The notes below the pieces were generated by a model. The model saw nothing but the letters and a program-made list of their open reading frames with translations. It had not been told where the DNA came from and did not search any database. Positions 43,324 to 52,518 of a stretch of DNA of 64,000 nt are shown piece by piece; within the stretch, counting starts at the first letter, position 1; every line of letters begins with the position of its first letter. The DNA comes from Marivivens sp. Its GTDB lineage: Bacteria; Pseudomonadota; Alphaproteobacteria; Rhodobacterales; Rhodobacteraceae. Position numbers and translations under genes: made by a program. Where the stretch lies: contig JAHEBU010000002.1 of assembly GCA_024642115.1 (NCBI GenBank), positions 460,815 to 524,814 on the forward strand. Reading direction: 5' to 3'.

Positions 43324-44868
43324 ATGAGACGCAGAGATTTCCTTCGCAACAGCACCGCCATTCTGGGAACCGGCTTTGCCGGCGTCAGCCTGCCCGCCAC
43401 CCTTTGGGCGCAGGAAACACCGGTCACGGGTGGCACCCTGATTTGGGGCCATTCGGAAACCACCCAGAACCTTGACATGCACCAGACCGGCACCGCTTCG
43501 TCGGGTCGGGTGCTGCAAAACATCCATTCGTCCATCGTGACCGTGGACAAGGACCTCAACGTCATCCCCGGCCTGTGTGAAAGCTTCGAAGTCGCGCCCG
43601 ACGGGCTGTCCTACACCTTCAAACTGCGGCCCAATGTCAAATTCCACAACGGCGCGGTGATGACTTCGGCGGATGTGAAATATTCCTTTGAACGGTGCAA
43701 GGACCCCGCCACTGGTGCTGTGAACTTTGAAGTGTTCAACAACGTAGCCAGCATCGAAACCCCCGATGACCTGACCGTCGTGATCAAGATGAGCGCGGTC
43801 AACGCGCCCTTCCTCTCGCGTCTGGCGGAAAACGGCGCCGGCGTGGTGATGCCGGTGGACAGTGGACCGACGCAGGGAACGAACCCGATGGGGGCTGGCC
43901 CGTTCAAGTTCGTCAGCTACGAAGTGGGCACCGTCGTCAAGATGGCCCGCCACGACGACTATTGGGAGGGGCCGTCCTACCTCGACGCGGTCGAGGCCCG
44001 CGAGATCACCGAACCCACCACCCGCCTGACAGGTCTGCGCACCGGCGAGTTGCACATGATCAACGACATCCCGCTTGACCGGGTTGGCGAATTGCAGGCC
44101 GATGCGGGCCTTCAGGTGAAAACCTGGTTCCCGCTCAACTTCGACTTCGTGAACATGAACCACACCTTCGAGCCGTTCAAGGACAAGCGGGTGCGCGTGG
44201 CCTTTGACATGATCATCGACAAGGAGGCCCTGATGGAGGGCGCCCTGTGGGGCCAGGGTGCCACCACCGCCTCGCCCAGTTTTCCGACCTCGGCCGCCTA
44301 TAACAAGGACCTCAAGCAGCGGGCGCAGGACATCGAAGGGGCCAAGGCCATGCTGGCCGAGGCGGGCTATCCCGAGGGCAGCCTGAACATCGTGTTCAAG
44401 GCCACGACCAACTATCCCTACCACATCGAAACCGCGCAGATCCTTGTCGAATGGTTCAAGATGGCTGGCGTCAATCTGACGATCGAACAACTGACCTGGG
44501 CCGATTGGCTCAGCCAGTGCTGGGTCGACAAGGACTATCAGATGACCATGATGAACTTCTTCACCCTGTGGGAAAGCGATTTCCTCTATTACAGCGTGTG
44601 GAACTCGACCGGGGCCTTCAATTACCGGGCGATCAACGATCCGGTGATCGACGAATTGACGGCCAAGGCCCGGGTCACGGTGGACGACGCGGAACGCGCC
44701 AAGATCTATCAGGCGGTGCAGCAACAGATCTGGGACGAAAGCCACGACATCCTGCTGTGGTTCCGCAACGGCACCATCGGGGCGCAGCCTGCGGTCATGG
44801 GGCTCGATACGGTTGTGCATCCCAACGGGTCGAACCTGAACTTCCACAAGGTCTGGCTGAAAGCGTAA
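43324..44868 (+). CDS. Oligopeptide-type ABC transporter substrate-binding protein, Tat-exported
   Basis: This is a periplasmic binding protein of family 5 (DppA/OppA fold), 514 residues. The start at 43324 gives MRRRDFLRNSTAILG, a twin-arginine signal with a hydrophobic stretch ending LWAQE. Domain landmarks include VLQNIHSSIVTVDKDLNVIPGLCESFEV, FKLRPNVKFHNGAVMTSADV and the GTNPMGAGPFKF segment. The ligand could be a peptide, opine or other amide. Its 3' end is followed by a hairpin and then the permease genes. Confidence 0.9.
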   Translation: MRRRDFLRNSTAILGTGFAGVSLPATLWAQETPVTGGTLIWGHSETTQNLDMHQTGTASSGRVLQNIHSSIVTVDKDLNVIPGLCESFEVAPDGLSYTFKLRPNVKFHNGAVMTSADVKYSFERCKDPATGAVNFEVFNNVASIETPDDLTVVIKMSAVNAPFLSRLAENGAGVVMPVDSGPTQGTNPMGAGPFKFVSYEVGTVVKMARHDDYWEGPSYLDAVEAREITEPTTRLTGLRTGELHMINDIPLDRVGELQADAGLQVKTWFPLNFDFVNMNHTFEPFKDKRVRVAFDMIIDKEALMEGALWGQGATTASPSFPTSAAYNKDLKQRAQDIEGAKAMLAEAGYPEGSLNIVFKATTNYPYHIETAQILVEWFKMAGVNLTIEQLTWADWLSQCWVDKDYQMTMMNFFTLWESDFLYYSVWNSTGAFNYRAINDPVIDELTAKARVTVDDAERAKIYQAVQQQIWDESHDILLWFRNGTIGAQPAVMGLDTVVHPNGSNLNFHKVWLKA

Positions 44869-44874
44869 CCTCTC

Positions 44875-44899
44875 GCGGCGGGCCGATCAGGCTCGCCGC
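44875..44899 (+). promoter_or_regulatory. Intercistronic hairpin after the peptide-binding protein gene
   Basis: GCGGCGGGCC and GGCTCGCCGC pair over ten positions (one G-U) around a five-base loop, starting six bases after the stop codon. No T-run follows. It matches in size, loop length and placement the hairpins after the sugar and liv-type binding-protein genes. Confidence 0.6.
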
Positions 44900-44920
44900 C
44901 CTCCCTTTGGAATGTGGCCC

Positions 44921-45862
44921 ATGACCTATGTGCTGAACCGGCTTTTATCGGTGATCCTGACCTTGTTCCTGATCACTTTGGTCACCTTTGCGGTGACCAA
45001 CATCCTGCCCGGCGACGTGGCGATGATGATCATGGGCACACAGTCCAACCCCGAGGCGCTGGCGGGCCTGCGGGAAAGCCTTGGCCTGAACGATCCGCTT
45101 CTGGTCCAGTACGGGCACTGGGTTGGCGGCATGATCAGTGGCGATTGGGGCAATTCGCTGATCTTCAAGAAACCGATCTTTGAACTTCTGGCGCAAAAGG
45201 CGGCGGCCTCTGCCATCATCGTCGCGATGTCGATGATCATCGCCTTGGCGCTGGCCGTGCCCCTGGGGGTCTGGGCGGCGGTGCATCGCGACAAATGGCA
45301 GGACACCGTGTCGTCCACCTCTGCGCTGATGGGGGTCAGCCTGCCCGACTTTTTCTGGGGCATCCTGATGATCCTGGTCTTTGCGCGCTGGCTGGGCTGG
45401 TTCCCGTCGTCGGGTTTTGTCGATCCGGCCGAGAATTTTCTGGGCACCCTGCGCCATGCCTTTCTGCCCTCTCTGGCGCTTGGCCTTGGGCTGATGGCGC
45501 ATCTGACGCGGATGACCCGCTCGACCATGACGGGCATCCTCAACCAGGAATTCATCCGGGTCGCCCGGGCCAAGGGGCTGGCCGAACGCACCGTCATCTG
45601 GCGCTATGCCTTGGCCAATGCGATCGGCCCGGTCATCACCATCGCCGGGCTGCAAATCGGCTACCTTTTCGGCTCGATCATCGTGATGGAATCCCTGTTC
45701 GGCTACACCGGTATGGGCTGGCTGACCTATCAGGCGCTGCTCAACCGCGACCTGCCGCTGATCCAAAGCACCGTGTTTGTCATTGCCGCCGTGGTGATGC
45801 TGACCAATCTGGCAGTGGACCTGCTATATGTCGTCATCGACCCGCGCATTCGGCTGGGCTGA
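44921..45862 (+). CDS. Peptide ABC transporter permease, DppB-like
   Basis: This is an inner-membrane permease of about 313 residues with six helices. The family landmarks are the N-terminal helix with a large periplasmic loop (ILPGDVAMMIMGTQ, NPEALAGLRESLGLNDP) and the docking loop EFIRVARAKGLAERTVIWRY. I prefer the ATG at 44921, since it has GGAA eight bases upstream; ATG 44912 is possible. It is followed by dppC after three bases. Confidence 0.92.
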   Translation: MTYVLNRLLSVILTLFLITLVTFAVTNILPGDVAMMIMGTQSNPEALAGLRESLGLNDPLLVQYGHWVGGMISGDWGNSLIFKKPIFELLAQKAAASAIIVAMSMIIALALAVPLGVWAAVHRDKWQDTVSSTSALMGVSLPDFFWGILMILVFARWLGWFPSSGFVDPAENFLGTLRHAFLPSLALGLGLMAHLTRMTRSTMTGILNQEFIRVARAKGLAERTVIWRYALANAIGPVITIAGLQIGYLFGSIIVMESLFGYTGMGWLTYQALLNRDLPLIQSTVFVIAAVVMLTNLAVDLLYVVIDPRIRLG

Positions 45863-45865
45863 GCC

Positions 45866-46681
45866 ATGAAGCGTTTCAAAACCACCAAGGGCATGATCGG
45901 GATCATACTTCTGCTGTTGATCGCCCTTGTGGCCATCGTCGGCCCCATGGTCATTCCGCCCGATGCCGCCACCGCGATGGACATGCGGGCGCGCCGCGCG
46001 CCACCCTCGCTGACCCACATCTTTGGCACCGATCAACTGGGCCGCGACCTGATGTATCGCGTCATCCTGGGAACCCGCACATCGCTGGAAATCGCCGTCT
46101 CTGCCGTGGTGATGAGCATTGTCCTCGGCCTGCCCCTTGGCCTGATCTCGGGCTATTTTGGCGGCTTTGTCGATAATGTGCTGATGCGGCTGGTCGATAC
46201 CTTGCTGGCCTTTCCGGCCCTGTTGCTCGCCCTGACCATCAGCGCCGTCCTTGGCCCTAACATCCAGAACACCATCATCGCCATCGGCGTGGCCTTCACC
46301 CCCTATCTGGCCCGGATCATCCGGGGCGAGGCATTGCGCGTTGCCCAGATGCCCTATGTCGAGGCGGCCCGGTCCGCAGGCACGACGGACCTTATGATCA
46401 TGTGGCGCCATGTCCTGCCCAACATCCTGCCCGCCGTGATCGTGCAGGGCACCATCAGCCTGGCCTTTGCGATCCTGGCCGAGGCGGGCCTGTCGTTTCT
46501 TGGGCTTGGCACCCAGCCCCCCGCCGCCTCGTGGGGCCTGATGATTCAGGCCTCGCGCGATCAGCTCGACATCGCCCCATGGACCGCCCTTGTGCCGGGC
46601 CTTGCCGTGGCGCTGACCGTGCTGGGGCTGAACATGTTCGGCGACGTGCTGCGCGACATCCTTGACCCAAGGTCCAAATGA
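45866..46681 (+). CDS. Peptide ABC transporter permease, DppC-like
   Basis: This is the second permease, 271 residues with about six helices. The DppC hallmarks are HIFGTDQLGRDLMYRVILGTRTS after the first helix, the docking loop YVEAARSAGTTDLMIMWRH, and LSFLGLGTQPPAASWG. It is translated right after dppB and 13 bases before the ATPase gene. Confidence 0.93.
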   Translation: MKRFKTTKGMIGIILLLLIALVAIVGPMVIPPDAATAMDMRARRAPPSLTHIFGTDQLGRDLMYRVILGTRTSLEIAVSAVVMSIVLGLPLGLISGYFGGFVDNVLMRLVDTLLAFPALLLALTISAVLGPNIQNTIIAIGVAFTPYLARIIRGEALRVAQMPYVEAARSAGTTDLMIMWRHVLPNILPAVIVQGTISLAFAILAEAGLSFLGLGTQPPAASWGLMIQASRDQLDIAPWTALVPGLAVALTVLGLNMFGDVLRDILDPRSK

Positions 46682-46694
46682 GGGAGGGGGCAAA

Positions 46695-48506
46695 ATGAAG
46701 GACATCGTCTCGGTCGATCATCTGCGCGTCGAGTTTGCCACCGGCGATGGCCCCGTCGTGGGGGTGCAGGATGTGTCCTTTACCATCGCACCCGGTGAAA
46801 CCCTGTGTGTGGTGGGCGAAAGCGGGTCGGGCAAATCCGTGACCTCGCTGTCGCTGATGCGGCTGGTCGAATTTGGCGGTGGCACGATCACTCAAGGTGC
46901 TCTGACCTTCATGCGTGCCGATGGCACGACCCTCGACGTGACTGCGGCCTCGTCACAGGTGATGGGCCAAGTGCGCGGCAATGAAATCGGGATGATCTTT
47001 CAGGAACCGATGACCGCGCTGAACCCGGTTTTCACCATCGAACGGCAGTTGACCGACGGTTTGATGCTGCACAAGGGGCTGACGCAAGAGGCCGCGTCGG
47101 CGCGGGCGCTGGACCTGCTCAAAAGCGTGCGCATCCCCGAACCCGAGCGCCGCCTCAGGCAATACCCGCACGAATTATCGGGCGGGATGCGCCAGCGCGT
47201 GGTGATCGCAATGGCCATGGCCTGTGAGCCGAAACTGCTGATCGCGGACGAGCCGACGACAGCGCTGGACGTGACCATTCAGGCCGAGATTCTGGCCCTG
47301 ATAAACCGGCTCAAGCGTGAAAACGGGATGGCTGTGCTCTTCATCACCCATGACATGGCCGTGGTGGCGCAAATGGCCGACCGGGTCGTCGTCATGTACC
47401 ATGGCCGCATCGTCGAGACGGGAACAGTCGAACAAATCTTTGAAAACCCTCAGGAAAACTATACCAAGGCCCTTCTTGCCGCCGTCCCAAAACTGGGCGA
47501 GATGAAGGGCAAGGCCGCCCCCGAACGGATGCGCCTGATCGGGGATGAGGCCGCCCGCGCCGCCCAGACGGCCCCCAAATCCCGCAAGCCAGAAGTCCTG
47601 TTGCAGGTCAAGAACCTGACCACCCGCTTTCCCGTCAAGGGCGGCATCCTGCGCCGCACCGTGGCACAGGTTCATGCCGTGGAAGACGTCAGCTTTACCT
47701 TGAATGTGGGCGAAACCCTTGCGCTGGTCGGGGAATCCGGGTGTGGAAAATCCAGTTGCGGCCGCTCGATCCTGCGGCTGATCGAACCTACCAGCGGCGA
47801 AGTCTGGATCGGCGGACGTGACATTGGCGCGCTCAATCATCATGATTTGCGCCGGGCGCGTGCGGACATGCAGATGGTCTTTCAGGACCCCTTTGCCAGT
47901 TTGAACCCCTACAGAAGGCTAAAGGCTCAGGTCGCAGAACCCATCCAGAACTTCGGCCTCGCCTCAGGGACCGATCTTGAGGCACGCGTCGTGCAACTCT
48001 TCGACCGGGTCCGCCTGCCCCGCGAATTTATGACCCGGTTTCCGCATGAATTGTCGGGGGGCCAGCGACAAAGGGCGGCCATCGCGCGCGCCCTGGCGGT
48101 GAACCCCAAACTGATCGTGGCAGACGAGGCGGTGTCGGCGCTCGACGTGTCGGTTCAGGCACAGGTCCTTAACCTGATGATGGAATTGCAAGAGGATCTG
48201 GGCCTGTCCTACCTGTTCATCAGTCACGACATGGCCGTGGTCGAACGGATCGCGCATCATGTCGGCGTGATGTATCTGGGGCGCATCGTCGAGATTGGCC
48301 CGCGCGCGGCCGTGTTCGATAATCCGCAACATCCCTACACGCAATCGCTGCTGTCCGCCGTGCCGATCGCCGATCCGCGCAAACGGCGCTTTGCGGACGA
48401 TCTGGCCTTCAAGCCGATCACTTCGCCGATCTTTCCCCTAAGCTACCAACCCGCAAAATCCACTTATACAGAAATAGCGCCGGGTCATCTTGTCCTGAAC
48501 GCGTGA
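46695..48506 (+). CDS. Fused peptide ABC transporter ATPase (DppD-DppF in one chain)
   Basis: The two oligopeptide-importer ATPases are fused in one 603-residue protein, as in GsiA. The first ABC domain has Walker A GESGSGKS near 38-45 and signature LSGGMRQR. The second has Walker A GESGCGKS near 348 and signature LSGGQRQR. Each is followed by the oligopeptide-specific C-terminal extension. The ATG at 46695 has GAGGGAGGGGG upstream. It completes the importer. Confidence 0.93.
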   Translation: MKDIVSVDHLRVEFATGDGPVVGVQDVSFTIAPGETLCVVGESGSGKSVTSLSLMRLVEFGGGTITQGALTFMRADGTTLDVTAASSQVMGQVRGNEIGMIFQEPMTALNPVFTIERQLTDGLMLHKGLTQEAASARALDLLKSVRIPEPERRLRQYPHELSGGMRQRVVIAMAMACEPKLLIADEPTTALDVTIQAEILALINRLKRENGMAVLFITHDMAVVAQMADRVVVMYHGRIVETGTVEQIFENPQENYTKALLAAVPKLGEMKGKAAPERMRLIGDEAARAAQTAPKSRKPEVLLQVKNLTTRFPVKGGILRRTVAQVHAVEDVSFTLNVGETLALVGESGCGKSSCGRSILRLIEPTSGEVWIGGRDIGALNHHDLRRARADMQMVFQDPFASLNPYRRLKAQVAEPIQNFGLASGTDLEARVVQLFDRVRLPREFMTRFPHELSGGQRQRAAIARALAVNPKLIVADEAVSALDVSVQAQVLNLMMELQEDLGLSYLFISHDMAVVERIAHHVGVMYLGRIVEIGPRAAVFDNPQHPYTQSLLSAVPIADPRKRRFADDLAFKPITSPIFPLSYQPAKSTYTEIAPGHLVLNA

Positions 48507-48516
48507 GGGAGGAACC

Positions 48517-49689
48517 ATGCCGATCAAGAACCGACTGTCCGAAATGCAGGCCGAAATCACCGCATGGCGCCGCGATCTGCATGAAAATCCTGAACTGATG
48601 TATGACGTGCATCGCACTGCCGCCACCGTCGCCGCCAAACTGCGCGAATTCGGCTGTGACGACGTGGTCGAAGGCATCGGCCGGACCGGCGTCGTTGGCG
48701 TGATCAAGGGCAAGACCGACACGCGCGGGCATGTCGTCGGCCTGCGCGCCGACATGGACGCCCTGCCGATACTCGAGGCGACGGGCCTGCCCTATGCCAG
48801 CAAGACCCCGGGCAAGATGCACGCCTGCGGGCATGACGGCCACACGGCCATGCTGCTGGGGGCGGCCAAATACCTGGCCGAGACGCGGAACTTCGACGGC
48901 GCGGTGGCCGTAGTCTTTCAACCCGCCGAAGAAGGTGGGGCGGGCGGCGAAGCCATGGTCAAGGACGGGCTGATTACCCGTTTCGGCATCAAGGAAATCT
49001 ATGGCATGCATAATTCGCCCGGACTGCCGGTCGGCCACTTTTCGATCAAGCCCGGGCCGTTCTACGCCGCGACTGACAACTTCACCTTGCATCTGTCGGG
49101 AAAGGGTGGCCATGCCGCCTATCCCCACCGCACAGTCGATACCACCGTGATGGCCAGCCAGATCGTCATGACGCTGCAAACCATCGTCTCGCGCAGCATC
49201 GACCCGCTGGAATCCGTGGTTGTCTCTGTCACCTCGCTGCGGACTGAATCAGACGCGTGGAACGTCATCCCCGAACGTGCGGAAATCCGCGGCACCGTCC
49301 GCACCTTTGATCCCACGATGCGCAAGATCGCCGAAGAACGGCTGAAAACTATCGTGACCAGCACGGTGCAGGCCTTTGGTGGGACAGTCACGCTGGACTG
49401 GGAACCGGGCTATCCCGCAATGGTCAACGCCGAACGGGAAACCGCCTTTGCCGCCGAAGTGGCCGCAAAGGTCGCGGGTCCCGCGGCCGTCGAAACCAAC
49501 TGTCCCGCCATCATGGGCGGCGAGGATTTCGCCTACATGCTGCAAGCCTGCCCCGGCGCCTATATTCAGGTCGGCAACGGCAACACCGCCGAAGTTCACC
49601 ACCCCGAATACAATTTCGACGACGAGGCGATCCCCTTTGGCGCATCGTATTGGGCCGAACTTGTGGAAACCCGCATGCCATCGGCATGA
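48517..49689 (+). CDS. M20D-family amidohydrolase (hippurate/N-acyl amino acid hydrolase type)
   Basis: This is a cytoplasmic metallohydrolase of 390 residues in the M20D subgroup (hippuricase, IAA-amino acid hydrolase, AmaA). Metal ligands appear in HACGHDGHTAM, in QPAEEGGAGGEAM, in YGMHNSPGLPVG and in the C-terminal VHHPEYNFDDEAI. The lid domain sits in the middle, from about 180 to 295. It would cleave an acyl group from an N-acyl amino acid or related amide. The ribosome site GAGGGAGGA is strong. It lies ten bases after the ATPase gene, so imported conjugates are the likely substrate. Confidence 0.92.
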   Translation: MPIKNRLSEMQAEITAWRRDLHENPELMYDVHRTAATVAAKLREFGCDDVVEGIGRTGVVGVIKGKTDTRGHVVGLRADMDALPILEATGLPYASKTPGKMHACGHDGHTAMLLGAAKYLAETRNFDGAVAVVFQPAEEGGAGGEAMVKDGLITRFGIKEIYGMHNSPGLPVGHFSIKPGPFYAATDNFTLHLSGKGGHAAYPHRTVDTTVMASQIVMTLQTIVSRSIDPLESVVVSVTSLRTESDAWNVIPERAEIRGTVRTFDPTMRKIAEERLKTIVTSTVQAFGGTVTLDWEPGYPAMVNAERETAFAAEVAAKVAGPAAVETNCPAIMGGEDFAYMLQACPGAYIQVGNGNTAEVHHPEYNFDDEAIPFGASYWAELVETRMPSA

Positions 49690-49700
49690 AAGGACAGATG

Positions 49701-51062
49701 ATGACCTGGTCAGACTATCTTGATGCCAATCAATCCCGCTTTGTCGAAGAACTGCTCGACTTTGTCAGAATTCCATCGGTGTCCGCCTCGACTGCCCATG
49801 TCGCGGATATCGTCGCGGCCGGAAACTGGGTAGTCGATCGGCTTGTCGCCGCCGGGATCGAAAACGTCCGCATGATGCCGACCGAGGGCCACCCAGTCGT
49901 CTATGGCGACTGGCTCCACGCCCCCGGCAAGCCGACCGTGCTCATCTACGGCCATTTCGACGTGCAACCGGCCGAACCGTTCGACCTGTGGCAAACCCCA
50001 CCTTTCGAACCCGAGGTGCGCGACAACAAGGTCTGGGGGCGCGGCGCATCGGATGACAAGGGCGGCATGCTCATCCCGATCCTGTCAGCCGAGGCCTTGC
50101 TGAAGTCGACAGGCCGCCTGCCGGTCAACGTGAAATTCTTCTTCGAGGGGCAAGAAGAAATCGGCTCACCCCAACTGCCGCCTTTCATTGCGGCCAATGG
50201 CGCACTATTCAAGGCCGACATGATCTTCTCGGCCGACGGCAGCCAGTGGGCCGAGGATCAGCCGAACCTGATTACCGGTCTCAAGGGGCTGGTCGCCGCC
50301 CAGATCACCGTCACCGGGGCCAAGGGCGATCAGCATTCCGGGCAGCAAGGCGGTGGGATCGCCAACCCAATTCACGGCCTGTCACATCTGATCGCTTCGA
50401 TGAAGGGGCTCGATGGCAAGATCACGGTCGCGGGCTTTTATGATGACGTCATCGACCTCACCGTCGAAGACCGCGCCGCCATCGCCCGCGTCCCCTTTGA
50501 CGAGGCGCAATACATCGCGGATCTGGGCGTGCCAGATGTGTTCGGCGAGGCGGGCTACACCACCCGCGAAAGGCTTTGGGCCCGTCCGACGTTCGAGTTG
50601 AACGGAATCTGGGGTGGCTGGCAGGGCAATGGCATCAAGACCGTTCTGCCCGCCCAAGCCTTTGCCAAGATCACCTGCCGTCTGGTGGCAAACCAGAAGC
50701 CGGACGCGATCTTTGCCCTGCTCAAAGCCCATATCGAGGCGCATTGTCCCCCGGGGCTGCGGGTCGATGTCGAACGCCTCGCCGGAAGCGCCGACCCCTT
50801 CCTTGTGCCGTCGGGCCACAATTCCAGTTCAGCCGCGGCCGAGGTCCTGACCGAAATCTACGGCAAGACACCCTATATCACGCGCACAGGCGGGTCGATC
50901 CCGGTCATGACCATGTTGCTGAACGAGCTTGGCATTCATGCCACCGTCTTTGCCTTTGGGATGAACGACGAAAACCTGCACGCCCCGAATGAATTCTTCC
51001 GGCTTTCAAACTTCAGAACGGGGCAGACAGCATATTGCCGGCTGCTGGAACGATTGGGCTAG
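49701..51062 (+). CDS. M20-family dipeptidase (carnosinase-like)
   Basis: This 453-residue metallopeptidase belongs to the dipeptidase/ArgE-DapE group. Metal and catalytic motifs are HFDVQPAEPFDLW, GRGASDDKGG, EGQEEIGSP, and NDENLHAPNEF at the C-terminus; the dimer-interface histidine is in GDQHSGQQGG. Three ATGs lie close together. I chose 49701 because AGGA sits six bases before it; 49698 and 49686 are alternatives. It is the last gene of the operon and probably finishes breakdown of imported dipeptides or beta-alanyl or gamma-aminobutyryl conjugates, which is inference from the family. Confidence 0.92.
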   Translation: MTWSDYLDANQSRFVEELLDFVRIPSVSASTAHVADIVAAGNWVVDRLVAAGIENVRMMPTEGHPVVYGDWLHAPGKPTVLIYGHFDVQPAEPFDLWQTPPFEPEVRDNKVWGRGASDDKGGMLIPILSAEALLKSTGRLPVNVKFFFEGQEEIGSPQLPPFIAANGALFKADMIFSADGSQWAEDQPNLITGLKGLVAAQITVTGAKGDQHSGQQGGGIANPIHGLSHLIASMKGLDGKITVAGFYDDVIDLTVEDRAAIARVPFDEAQYIADLGVPDVFGEAGYTTRERLWARPTFELNGIWGGWQGNGIKTVLPAQAFAKITCRLVANQKPDAIFALLKAHIEAHCPPGLRVDVERLAGSADPFLVPSGHNSSSAAAEVLTEIYGKTPYITRTGGSIPVMTMLLNELGIHATVFAFGMNDENLHAPNEFFRLSNFRTGQTAYCRLLERLG

Positions 51063-51829
51063 GTGTTTCGAGCAAGTCCGTCGTTCTTTGTCGTCCTTGC
51101 GGTCTGGGTAGGCACTATTTGATGACCCAATTTCTGTTGTCTGAGTGATTTGTAGGGTGCCTAGCCGTCATCGTCGTTGCTAAGGGCGGCTCTTATGGCA
51201 TGATCGCGGCGCGGCAGCCTTATATGCAGGGCGTCACCGCCGCGCAAACAGCGATCCTAACTCTGCTGGGTCACTAGACCTCCGCATCCGTCCCCAGATG
51301 GGCTCGAGATTGACCACGAGTTGGCTCAGGACGTAGCCGGGGAACAGAAACGGTCAGCCTTTGGGCATGTCGTCGGCACGCAGGAAGGCCTCCATCCCAT
51401 CTTGGCAAGTGAGCCTTACCCTTACTTTGGACGCGTCGAACTTCGATTTCAGGTCCATTTGTCCGAGCGAGACCGGCGTCGAAGTGCAATTTCGACCTAC
51501 AGGAAACCCGATAAGGATCAACGCCCTACAAGCACTGCACCAAATCGGCGCAATCATCAGCTTTAGAGAATATCGGCGTAGAGAGAGCAAGTTCCGGAGT
51601 AATCCCAAAGCGCCGGTGCTCAGCCCCTCCTACATAACCATCGAATATAACGGGAAAATCTGGCCGCTGGCGGATTAGGAGAAACTTTCGGCCAGGGTAA
51701 ATTGGCGGAGAGGACGGGACTGCGGTCAAATCTTCTCTGGGGCTTAAATTGTTGATTTTAAAAGACGCGCATTTTGAAGATGCGTTTTAATCATGTCCCC
51801 ACAGCGAACATCGCACTGGATCGCCGCGG
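51063..51829. other. Degraded DNA without a recognisable intact gene
   Basis: About 770 bases with no gene I can support. Short open frames, such as 51361-51678 on the plus strand, show no recognisable domain and no good ribosome site. Its left end marks the boundary of the catabolic block, and its right end runs into an IS6-family transposase remnant. GCTTAAATTGTTGATTTT at 51742-51759 recurs with one change at 52426-52443. A small inverted repeat (GCAT...ATGC) is near 51775. Confidence 0.5.
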
Positions 51830-51988
51830 CTAGAACCGCACTGTTTCGTCTCTAATCTCGACGCCCCACTTTCCCATCAGGACCTCGACATTCCGCAGCG
51901 ACATCGGGAACCGAATGTACATCATCACTGCCAAGCGGATGATTTCGGGCGGGGTCTTGAAGTACCGGAAGGGGCTGCGTTGGGTCAT
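51830..51988 (-). pseudogene. N-terminal remnant of an IS6-family (IS26-like) transposase
   Basis: Reading the minus strand from ATG 51988 gives MTQRSPFRYFKTPPEIIRL, then VMMYIRFPMSLRNVEVLM, then GVEIRDETVRF and a TAG at 51830. This matches the N-terminus of IS6/IS26-family transposases, where the protein continues with WW and about 180 more residues including the DDE triad. Only 52 residues remain. After the stop a weak echo of the next segment (a MFA in about the right place) is visible, and then similarity ends. It is a dead fragment; I see no terminal inverted repeats. Confidence 0.8.
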
Positions 51989-52161
51989 GGCAAGAGGTTA
52001 CGCAGACTGCCTGCCCGCCTCAATTCAGTTTCTTCTGACACTGCTCGCGCCACTGTTATCCGTCAATTTGAGGAAATTCGCGCCCTGTGCCAAATCATCG
52101 GTACGCCGGATAGACCATCACCCATTTCTGGAAATTGGGTCCCTGACTTCTCTCGTTTCCG

Positions 52162-52449
52162 TCAGTTTCTTGAACATCGTGAAGTACGCCCGAAACCAGC
52201 TGGCGAGCAAATCCAGGAGCCGCTTCCCATGGTGAAGGACGCCGCAAGCTGCCGGTCGCGAACAAGTTGCGTGACTTCCTGCTGGGTCAATTTGCTCCCA
52301 TTGGCCAACCAGTTGAAGCCCGAGGGCGCGACAGAGTTCGGACTCGATGTCACTCCATCTGCCGTGGCCCCAATTGGGAACAGGGACGATACGATGATAA
52401 CGCAGGTCCGGAGCGCACTGCGTGCGCTTAAATTCTTGATTTTCAGCAT
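52162..52449 (-). CDS. Small secreted protein with a CSPAGFGRTSRC end
   Basis: This is a 95-residue hypothetical protein from ATG 52449, which has GAGG seven bases upstream. A positively charged start and hydrophobic stretch (CVIIVSSLFPIGATADG) form a convincing signal peptide. The mature part contains LTQQEVTQLVRDRQLAASF and ends with two cysteines spaced in ICSPAGFGRTSRC, probably a disulphide loop. I believe similar short exported proteins occur in Rhodobacteraceae but cannot name the family. It lies on the same strand as the polysaccharide operon, beyond its terminator, and next to degraded DNA, so it could be functional or recently stranded. Confidence 0.55.
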   Translation of the reverse strand: MLKIKNLSARSALRTCVIIVSSLFPIGATADGVTSSPNSVAPSGFNWLANGSKLTQQEVTQLVRDRQLAASFTMGSGSWICSPAGFGRTSRCSRN

Positions 52450-52518
52450 TTTTCTGCCTCACTGCCACACGACGTGTGTTTGCCACACTTGTCTTAAGAG
52501 TGGATTAAGGCAGAAAAT

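Noticed and set aside
42997..44847. A 616-residue open frame on the minus strand
   Set aside because: It runs antisense through the amidase end and the clear peptide-binding protein gene, has a low-complexity basic composition and no domain. It is an artefact of high GC coding bias.
51361..51678. A 105-residue plus-strand open frame in the degraded region
   Set aside because: It has no ribosome site, domain or signal peptide, and competing frames of equal quality overlap it. It is reported only as part of the gene-free region.
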